11,393 nucleotides of DNA, taken from assembly GCA_003532195.1 (NCBI GenBank), contig DOFA01000181.1, positions 1 through 11,393 of the forward strand, in the 5' to 3' direction. This document shows positions 6,084 through 11,393 of this stretch, one piece after another. The DNA is from Clostridiales bacterium (GTDB lineage: Bacteria > Bacillota > Clostridia > Saccharofermentanales > UBA5734). The notes below the pieces were generated by a model. It was not told where the DNA came from. It did not search any database and worked only from the letters and a program-made list of their open reading frames with translations. A program made the translations under genes and the position numbers. How positions within the stretch are numbered: the stretch's first letter is position 1; the number at the start of each line of letters is the position of its first letter.

Positions 6084-6488
6084 ATGTGGAAGGATTTTAA
6101 AAAATTCATTACCAAAGGGAATGTCATCGACCTGGCCGTTGCAGTGGTCATTGGCGCAGCTTTTGGCGCCGTGGTCAACGGATTCGTCAACGACATCATC
6201 ATGCCAGTCATCGGCTACCTGATTTCCGGCGTCAACTTCGCGGATCTGAAGATCGTGCTGGCGGCTGCTGTGACTGAGGGTGAGAAAGTCACGCCTGAAG
6301 TCGCCATCATGTACGGCCATTGGCTGCAGGTGATCCTCCAGTTCCTGATCATCGCTTTCTTCGTTTTCCTGATGGTCCGCTCGATCGCCAAAATGCAGAA
6401 GAAGAAGGAAGAAGCGCCAAAACCGGCCGCCAAACCGGACGATGTCGTTCTGCTCGAAGAGATCCGCGACCTTTTGAAAAACAAATAA
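6084..6488 (+). CDS. mscL: Large-conductance mechanosensitive channel MscL
   Basis: This 134-residue inner-membrane protein assembles as a pentameric emergency valve that opens under membrane tension during osmotic downshock. The amphipathic N terminus (MWKDFKKFITKGN) is followed by TM1 at about 14-42, containing the conserved pore-lining stretch VIDLAVAVVIGAAFGAVV and the DIIMP turn. A short extracellular loop comes next, then TM2 (about 80-102) and a charged Lys/Glu-rich bundle ending LLEEIRDLLKNK. Length and order match the family. The ATG is preceded by a strong GGGGAGGT site with 8 nt spacing. It is monocistronic: divergent from the radical SAM operon and followed by its own terminator, with no functional link to its neighbours visible. 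Confidence 0.97.
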   Translation: MWKDFKKFITKGNVIDLAVAVVIGAAFGAVVNGFVNDIIMPVIGYLISGVNFADLKIVLAAAVTEGEKVTPEVAIMYGHWLQVILQFLIIAFFVFLMVRSIAKMQKKKEEAPKPAAKPDDVVLLEEIRDLLKNK

Positions 6489-6529
6489 TCCGAATCGGCC
6501 ATACTCGGCTTGAACCGGTTATGCCCCGC

Positions 6530-6564
6530 TGCCCCGGCCCGATTTACATCCGCCGGGGCATTTT
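6530..6564 (+). terminator. Rho-independent terminator after mscL
   Basis: A 9-bp perfect GC-rich stem (TGCCCCGGC at 6530-6538 with its complement at 6552-6560) and a 13-nt loop are followed by TTTTATT. It lies 42 nt after the mscL stop codon. Confidence 0.85.
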
Positions 6565-6607
6565 ATTGATGAAAACTGGTCGATTTGCAACAAGATCCGC
6601 CGATTGG

Positions 6608-6636
6608 TTGAAGGCGGGCAGGAAACGTGTTAATTT
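6608..6636 (+). promoter_or_regulatory. Probable promoter of ilvN
   Basis: -35 TTGAAG (6608-6613) and -10 TAATTT (6631-6636) with 17-bp spacing, plus a TG one base before the -10 (extended -10). The leader would be about 23 nt, too short for a T-box riboswitch or peptide attenuator. Confidence 0.55.
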
Positions 6637-6665
6637 TATAGCAGGCAATCCTGTGGAGGTGCGTT

Positions 6666-7181
6666 ATGTTGCAATGTCTTTCTGTTCTGGTCGAAAACCG
6701 TGCCGGCGTCCTGACCCGGGTAACCAGCCTGTTTGCGCGCCGCGGCTTTAATATCGAAAGCCTCGCCGTCGGTACGACTCAGAATTCAGCCGTGTCGCGG
6801 ATTACAATCACCCTGCCCGGCGACGACGAGCTGGTCCGCCAGCTGATCCGCCAACTGCATAAACTGCCGGATGTCCTGATGGTCAGGCACCTGACGCCGG
6901 AAGACCACTTCTCCCGCGAGCTGGTTTTCATCAAGGTACGGGCCGACGCTTCCAGCCGGGCTCAAATTCTACAGGTCGTCGACATTTTTCGCGGTCATGT
7001 CATCGATGTGTCGCCGACCACCCTGACAATTGAACTAAGCGGCAAGGATGATAAAATTCAGGCTTTGCAAGGTATGCTGGAGCCCTATGGCATTTTAGAA
7101 CTGGTTCGGACCGGTCCGATCGCAATTGAACGCGGCGAACGCACCATGTCGGTTGAACTGCCGGCTGCTGAAGATCAGTGA
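6666..7181 (+). CDS. ilvN: Acetolactate (acetohydroxyacid) synthase small regulatory subunit
   Basis: This 171-residue regulatory subunit of AHAS activates the catalytic subunit and confers valine feedback sensitivity. The N-terminal ACT domain (about 1-76) shows LSVLVENRAGVLTRVTSLF and RRGFNIESLAVG, the typical effector-binding strand-turn-helix. The C-terminal domain (about 80-160) includes RELVFIKVRA and IDVSPTTLTIELSG. Length is normal for the family. The start has GGAGG (6655-6659) 6 nt upstream. Unusually it stands alone on the plus strand, facing ilvC and ilvB across a shared terminator, instead of following ilvB in one transcript. It should still assemble with IlvB, encoded at 8605-10308. 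Confidence 0.96.
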   Translation: MLQCLSVLVENRAGVLTRVTSLFARRGFNIESLAVGTTQNSAVSRITITLPGDDELVRQLIRQLHKLPDVLMVRHLTPEDHFSRELVFIKVRADASSRAQILQVVDIFRGHVIDVSPTTLTIELSGKDDKIQALQGMLEPYGILELVRTGPIAIERGERTMSVELPAAEDQ

Positions 7182-7220
7182 CACAACAATTATCCATGAT
7201 CTGTCCCCGGACATAATACG

Positions 7221-7254
7221 AAAAAAGAGCCATCCCGCGGGATGGCTCTTTTTT
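7221..7254. terminator. Bidirectional rho-independent terminator (perfect 34-bp palindrome)
   Basis: The two 17-nt halves are exact reverse complements: six A, GAGCCATCC, a CG-rich centre, then GGATGGCTC and six T. Read from either strand the hairpin is followed by a T tract of at least six, so it can end both ilvN (stop at 7181) and ilvC (stop at 7304). Confidence 0.95.
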
Positions 7255-7303
7255 ATCTGTCAGTTTGGCTGATTCCGGTCATACGGAGCATCGCTTCCGA
7301 GGA

Positions 7304-8404
7304 TCAGGCGCCTTCCCGGCCGCCGATTCCTTTGGCTTTGCCGTCGGTATCCTTCTGCCCTTCGTGCGGCCTCAGCGAGCGAACCGCGGCTCCTGCCTGC
7401 CACATTTCGGAGTTCCGCATGTCGCTGAGTTCCTCGTTCAGGCTGCCCTGGTAGCCCGGCTGACCGCAGCGCGAGATGACGACCGCAGTCTCATGGCCGG
7501 TTTTTACGCTCCGGTAGAGATCCTTGAAGACGGGCAGCAAGGTTTCCTTGAAGACCGGCCGCCAGTCGAGGGCGCCGCGCTGAGCCGTGGCGGAGCAGTT
7601 GGAATACATCCAGTCCATGCCCTTTTCATCGACCAGCCGGATCAGGCTCTGGGTCAGTTCCTCGACCGATTCATTGAAAGCTTCGCTCGGTGTGTGCCCG
7701 TTCTCCCGGAGCACATCGTACTGCGCTTCCATCATGCCGGCCAGCGCGCCCATCAAGACGCCCCGCTCGCCGGTCAGATCGCTGTAGACTTCCTTCTCGA
7801 ATGTGGTCGGGAACAGGTAGCCGGACCCAATGCCGATGCCGGTCGCCAGGCATCTGTCCATCGCTTTGCCCGTGGAATCCTGAAATACGGCGAAGCTCGA
7901 ATTGATGCCGGCGCCGCTGAGGAAATTCCGGCGCACGGAAGTTCCCGAACCTTTCGGTGCGATCATGATGACATCGACATCCGACGGCGGAACCACATGA
8001 GTCTGATCCTTGTAGACGATCGAGAAGCCGTGCGAAAAATAGAGGGCGCTGCCCGGACGCATATTCTGCTTGACCATCGGCCAGATCTGCATCTGGGCGG
8101 CGTCGCTGACCAGCATCATGATGATCGTGCCCTTTTGAACGGCAACTTCCAGATCAAACAGGTTCACGTCCGGAATCCACCCGTCGGATACCGCCCGGTC
8201 CCAGTCCCTGGCAAATTGCCTGGATTGGCCAATGATGACATTGAAACCGTTATCTTTCAGGTTAAAAGCCTGGGCCGGGCCTTGCACGCCATAGCCAAGC
8301 ACTGCGAAAACTTCGTCTTTCATGACTTCACGAGCTTTTGCCAACGGAAATTCGTCACGTGTGACGACTTGCTCGACAGCTCCACCAAAATTAATATTTG
8401 CCAT
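7304..8404 (-). CDS. ilvC: Ketol-acid reductoisomerase
   Basis: This 366-residue enzyme converts 2-acetolactate or 2-aceto-2-hydroxybutyrate to the 2,3-dihydroxy acid by Mg-dependent alkyl shift and NAD(P)H reduction. The N-terminal Rossmann domain has GYGVQG (37-42), a variant of the more usual GYGSQGHA, with SHGF near 124 and APKGSGTSVRR near 149. The C-terminal helical domain has EVYSDLTGERGVLMG (205-219) with the metal-binding Asp209 and Glu213, and CSATAQRGALDW near 280. The GYGVQGPAQ pattern recalls the KARI version I know from Bacteroidetes and some Firmicutes. A Gly/Lys-rich tail of about 18 residues follows the usual SLRP end. An upstream ATG (8443) is rejected: the ATG at 8402-8404 has GGAGGG (8413-8418) 8 nt upstream and the family start MANINFGG. 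It has its own promoter. Confidence 0.96.
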   Translation of the reverse strand: MANINFGGAVEQVVTRDEFPLAKAREVMKDEVFAVLGYGVQGPAQAFNLKDNGFNVIIGQSRQFARDWDRAVSDGWIPDVNLFDLEVAVQKGTIIMMLVSDAAQMQIWPMVKQNMRPGSALYFSHGFSIVYKDQTHVVPPSDVDVIMIAPKGSGTSVRRNFLSGAGINSSFAVFQDSTGKAMDRCLATGIGIGSGYLFPTTFEKEVYSDLTGERGVLMGALAGMMEAQYDVLRENGHTPSEAFNESVEELTQSLIRLVDEKGMDWMYSNCSATAQRGALDWRPVFKETLLPVFKDLYRSVKTGHETAVVISRCGQPGYQGSLNEELSDMRNSEMWQAGAAVRSLRPHEGQKDTDGKAKGIGGREGA

Positions 8405-8467
8405 TTCTTCATCCCTCCAAGTCTGGAATAGCGAAAAATGCATCGCTAAATACGATCTGTGGTCTAA

Positions 8468-8496
8468 ATCATATCATTTATATTCAGGGGAAACAA
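8468..8496 (-). promoter_or_regulatory. Promoter of ilvC
   Basis: On the minus strand, the -35 TTGTTT (8491-8496) and -10 TATGAT (8468-8473) are 17 bp apart, with TG one base before the -10. It lies in the AT-rich 200-bp gap between ilvB and ilvC. The leader of roughly 55 nt contains a small 6-bp hairpin (8429-8448) but is too short for a T-box. Confidence 0.72.
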
Positions 8497-8604
8497 GCTA
8501 AGTAAAACACGATTTCGCTTTCATTTCTGAACTTTTTCGAACCATTCCCAAGCTGGTAAACGGCTGGATTGGCGATCAGGCGATCCCGGTCCTCATATGG
8601 GATT

Positions 8605-10308
8605 TCAATCATTCATGCCTGGCATCAGGAGATCCTGCGGCAATTTGCCGGCCGGGATCATCGGATAGACGTTTTCATTGGGATCGAGGTAGCAGCGGAT
8701 GATGTACGGCCCCGGACTTTTCAGTGCTGTCTGCAATTGTTCCTGCAGGGACGCCGGGTCGCCGGCTGAACCGGCCGGAATGCCGTAGGCTTCGGCAATC
8801 TTGACGAAGTCGGGATTATTGTCCAGCAGCGACTGGCTGTAATGTTTCTGGAAAAAGAGTTCCTGCCACTGGCGAACCATCCCCAAACAGCTGTTATCCA
8901 TAATAAAAATCTTGACCGGCAGCTGCAGATGGGCTAAAAGTCCCAATTCCTGGATGGTCATCTGGAAGCCGCCGTCGCCCGTAAACAGCACGACAGTCCG
9001 GCCGGAGGCGGCAACCCCCGCCCCGATTGCGGCCGGCAGGCCGAAGCCCATTGTTCCCAGGCCGCCGGAAGTGATGAACGAACGCGGCGACTCGATCGGG
9101 TAATGCTGGGCGACAAACTGCTGATGCTGGCCGACGTCGGTCACGACAACCGGATTGCTGCCGCGCAGGGCTTCGGCAACTTGATGGATGACGTATTGCG
9201 GCGGCAGAGGCGCAGCTGGCTTATACATCTCATTTTTCAGCCCGATGTAGCGCTGTTTCTTGTTTTGCAGCAGGTTCAGCCATTCCTGCCAGCTGTCAGC
9301 CTGGCTGAGCGGGCCGGTCTTGAGCATGGTGTCAAAGAAGTCGGCCGCGTCGTCTTCAATTTCGATGTCTGCCCGGATATTTTTGCCGATCTCCGCCGGA
9401 TCGATGTCGACATGGATGATGGTTCGCGGCCCGCTGCGGTTATAGAGTTCCGGATCGCCGATGATCCGGTCGCTGAAACGGCTGCCGACCGCCAGCAGCA
9501 GATCGCAGGTACCCAGCGCGATGTTGGCCTGCGGCGTGCCGTGCATGCCCAGATTGCCCAGGTAGAGCGGATGGCTGTCCGGGATCGCGCCTTTACCCAT
9601 CAAGGTGGTCGCGACCGGCAAGCCCAGCGTTTCGATGAACCTGATCAATTTCTCCGGGCAGCCCGGGGAAATGACGCAGCCGCCGCCAGCCAGAAGCAGC
9701 GGCCGCTGGCAGGCTTTCAACGCGGCACAGACCTGGTCGGTCATATCACGGGTCCGGATTTTCGCCGGACGGTGCCGGGTATAGGTCGGGGCTTTCCTGG
9801 CCGACTGCTTGATCGGCAAGGCCAGCAGGTCTTTGGGCACGTTGACCAGAACGGGACCAGGCCTGCCTTCAGTCGTCAGTTTCCAGGCTTCTTCGAGTAT
9901 AGGCAGCAGTTCATCGGGATTCATCACCAGATAATTGTATTTGGTGACCGGCTGGGTGACACCGGTGATGTCGGCTTCCTGAAAGGCATCAGTGCCGGTG
10001 GCCTTGCGCGAGACAGCCCCTGTGATCGCCAGGATGGGTACCGAATCGAGATACGCGTCGGCCAGGCCGGTGACCAGGTTGGTGGCGCCGGGGCCGGAAG
10101 TGGCGATGCAGACGCCAGGGATGCCGGAAACTTTGGCATAGCCTTCGGCAGCGTGAGCCGCGCCCTGTTCATGGCGGGTCATGACATGCGGGAAGTTCGC
10201 CTTGTAGATGGCTTCGTAGAGAACCAGTACCGGGCCTCCCGGATAGCCAAAATCATGCTTGACGCCTTTGCGGGTCAAAAAATCGACGATCAGCTCAGCG
10301 CCGTTCAT
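8605..10308 (-). CDS. ilvB: Acetolactate (acetohydroxyacid) synthase large catalytic subunit
   Basis: This 567-residue thiamine-diphosphate enzyme condenses pyruvate with pyruvate or 2-ketobutyrate, the first common step to valine/leucine and isoleucine. The N-terminal pyrimidine-binding domain holds the catalytic Glu47 (TRHEQGAAHAAEGYAK). The central domain has GSRFSDR (265-271), close to the RFDDR element typical of FAD-containing anabolic AHAS rather than catabolic AlsS. The C-terminal domain has the ThDP/Mg motif GDGGFQM starting at 434 and ending with Asn462. The sequence is full length and appears intact. Its ATG overlaps the ilvD stop as ATGA, with AGGAG about 9 nt upstream, so the two genes are translationally coupled. 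No clear terminator follows before the ilvC promoter, so read-through into ilvC is possible. Its regulatory partner ilvN is on the other strand. Confidence 0.96.
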   Translation of the reverse strand: MNGAELIVDFLTRKGVKHDFGYPGGPVLVLYEAIYKANFPHVMTRHEQGAAHAAEGYAKVSGIPGVCIATSGPGATNLVTGLADAYLDSVPILAITGAVSRKATGTDAFQEADITGVTQPVTKYNYLVMNPDELLPILEEAWKLTTEGRPGPVLVNVPKDLLALPIKQSARKAPTYTRHRPAKIRTRDMTDQVCAALKACQRPLLLAGGGCVISPGCPEKLIRFIETLGLPVATTLMGKGAIPDSHPLYLGNLGMHGTPQANIALGTCDLLLAVGSRFSDRIIGDPELYNRSGPRTIIHVDIDPAEIGKNIRADIEIEDDAADFFDTMLKTGPLSQADSWQEWLNLLQNKKQRYIGLKNEMYKPAAPLPPQYVIHQVAEALRGSNPVVVTDVGQHQQFVAQHYPIESPRSFITSGGLGTMGFGLPAAIGAGVAASGRTVVLFTGDGGFQMTIQELGLLAHLQLPVKIFIMDNSCLGMVRQWQELFFQKHYSQSLLDNNPDFVKIAEAYGIPAGSAGDPASLQEQLQTALKSPGPYIIRCYLDPNENVYPMIPAGKLPQDLLMPGMND

Positions 10309-11393
10309 GGCCTTGTCTCCTTGGACGGGTCGATCAATCCGGCGCCCTGGCTGCTGGCGCCGACCTGCCGCTCATAGCGGGCCAGGACGCCGCGCAGTCC
10401 GCGGTCCGGCTTGGGCGCCGGCTCGCGGGCAGCCAGCTCTTCCGCGGGTACCAGCAGCTCAATGCGGCGGGCCGGGATGTCAATCAGGATCTGGTCGCTT
10501 TCCCGCACCAGGGCCAGGGGGCCGCCAACCGCGGCTTCCGGACAGACATGGCCGATCGAAGAACCGCGGGTGGCGCCCGAGAATCGGCCGTCGGTTATCA
10601 GGGCAACCTGGTTGTCCAGGCCCATGCCGGCCAAGGCGCTGGTCGGCGTCAGCATCTCGCGCATGCCGGGACCGCCCTGCGGACCTTCAAAACGGATAAC
10701 CACGACATCGCCCGGACAGATTCGGCCGCTGAAAATCGCTTCGGTGACTTGTTCTTCACTGTCGAACACCCTGGCCGGACCTTGATGGCACATCATCTCC
10801 GGCAAAACCGCGCTTTTCTTGACGATGCAGCCCTCTGGCGCCAGATTGCCGGTCAGGACAGCCAGTCCGCCGTCCGTAGCGTACGGAGCATCGATCGGAC
10901 GGATGACCCGGCCATCGGCGCCGGGGTTGCCAAAGATTCGGTCGGCCATTGATCCGTCAACCGTCAGCGCCGCGGTCTCGATCAGGTCACGCTGCGCCAG
11001 TTCGGCAAGAACTGCCGTGATGCCGCCGGCCTCGTTGAGATCGGTAATAAAATCCGGACCCGCCGGGTTTAGCTTGCATAATTGCGGCGTGGCGTCGCCG
11101 ATGGCGCTGATTTCCTGCAAGGTCAGCTGATATCCGGCTTCCCGGGCTATGGCCAGCAGGTGCAAGATCGAGTTGGTCGATCCACCGAGCGCCATGTCGA
11201 CACGCAAGGCGTTGCGGAAAGCCGCCGGCGTCATGATCTGTCCGGCGGTCTTGTTCTCCCGGAGCAAGCGGACGACTGCTTCGCCGGTCCGCCTGGCCAG
11301 GCGGCGGCGGTCGGCATAAACGGCAGGAATGGTGCCGCTGCCGGGTAATGACATGCCCAGGGCTTCGGTCAGGCAGTTCATGGTGTTGGCCGT
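10305..11393 (-). CDS. ilvD: Dihydroxyacid dehydratase, C-terminal part (5' end beyond right edge)
   Basis: The last 362 residues are visible and the frame is open to the window edge. The enzyme is an Fe-S dehydratase that turns 2,3-dihydroxy-isovalerate or -methylvalerate into the 2-keto acid, the third common step of branched-chain synthesis. The visible part starts TANTMNCLTEALGMSLPG, where the Cys is one of the family's cluster ligands, and includes ALRVDMALGGSTNSILHL, then FEGPQGGPGMREMLTPTSAL and DGRFSGATRGSSIGHVCPEA in the C-terminal swivel domain. Roughly the first third (including the earlier cluster cysteines) is outside the window. It precedes ilvB with a 4-nt stop/start overlap, so ilvD-ilvB form one transcript whose promoter lies outside. 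Confidence 0.96.
   Translation of the reverse strand, partial: TANTMNCLTEALGMSLPGSGTIPAVYADRRRLARRTGEAVVRLLRENKTAGQIMTPAAFRNALRVDMALGGSTNSILHLLAIAREAGYQLTLQEISAIGDATPQLCKLNPAGPDFITDLNEAGGITAVLAELAQRDLIETAALTVDGSMADRIFGNPGADGRVIRPIDAPYATDGGLAVLTGNLAPEGCIVKKSAVLPEMMCHQGPARVFDSEEQVTEAIFSGRICPGDVVVIRFEGPQGGPGMREMLTPTSALAGMGLDNQVALITDGRFSGATRGSSIGHVCPEAAVGGPLALVRESDQILIDIPARRIELLVPAEELAAREPAPKPDRGLRGVLARYERQVGASSQGAGLIDPSKETRP

Noticed and set aside
6569..6751. Possible short leader peptide before ilvN (ATG at 6569)
   Set aside because: The frame has no run of Ile, Leu or Val codons, no ribosome binding site, starts upstream of the apparent ilvN promoter and overlaps ilvN out of frame, so it is not an attenuation peptide.
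7265..8431. Long plus-strand open frame (388 codons) opposite ilvC
   Set aside because: Antisense shadow created by GC-rich codon use of ilvC; it would also start immediately after the bidirectional terminator without a promoter.
8405..8604. T-box riboswitch upstream of ilvC
   Set aside because: The leader from the apparent promoter is only about 55 nt; no T-box sequence or terminator/antiterminator pair was seen.
9103..10377. Long plus-strand open frame (424 codons) opposite ilvB
   Set aside because: It is an antisense shadow of a full-length, motif-complete ilvB; the translation has no recognisable domain and no good ribosome binding site.
1..11393. tRNA genes, CRISPR arrays, insertion sequences or attachment sites
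   Set aside because: All intergenic gaps were read; they hold promoters, terminators and small hairpins only, and no direct repeats or transposase frames were seen.

Overview
The window (about 11.4 kb, GC-rich) looks like chromosomal core sequence from an anaerobic Firmicute, most likely a GC-rich member of Clostridia. This is inferred from the rimP-nusA-ylxR-ylxQ-infB order, a NusA that stops soon after KH2, a small P-loop ATPase of a type I remember from clostridial genomes, Firmicute-style AGGAGG ribosome binding sites, and a LexA-type box of the Bacillus/Clostridium pattern. No database search was possible, so species and family names rest on recognition of sequence motifs.

Region 1 (1-3114, minus strand) is the transcription/translation operon rimP, nusA, ylxR, ylxQ and the 5' part of infB, which runs off the left edge. 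A near-consensus extended -10 promoter (3086-3114) drives it, and the leader carries a perfect 11-bp hairpin. Region 2 (3242-3804, plus strand) holds a divergently transcribed 146-residue P-loop NTPase of unknown function, ended by a rho-independent terminator. Region 3 (3803-5936, minus strand) is a two-gene operon: a radical SAM protein with a C-terminal helix-hairpin-helix (TIGR03916-like) and an overlapping TIGR03915-like 'DNA metabolism' protein. Its promoter is nearly perfect (TTGACA, 17 bp, TATACT) and overlaps a match to the Gram-positive SOS box. Both genes are predicted to act in an uncharacterised DNA repair or modification pathway. Region 4 (6023-6564, plus strand) is mscL with its own terminator.

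Region 5 (6608-11393) is branched-chain amino acid biosynthesis. ilvN is alone on the plus strand. It converges on ilvD-ilvB-ilvC on the minus strand, across a perfect 34-bp palindrome that can terminate transcription from both sides. ilvD (its 5' end lost at the right edge) overlaps ilvB by 4 nt; ilvC follows about 200 bp later and has its own promoter. Together they supply acetohydroxyacid synthase (IlvB+IlvN), ketol-acid reductoisomerase (IlvC) and dihydroxyacid dehydratase (IlvD), the common steps to valine, isoleucine and the leucine precursor.

I saw no mobile elements, CRISPR arrays, tRNAs or rRNAs, and no gene-free stretch over 300 bases. The most interesting points are the putative SOS control of the radical SAM pair, the AHAS subunits being split between opposite strands, the unusual start of InfB, and the rimP leader hairpin.
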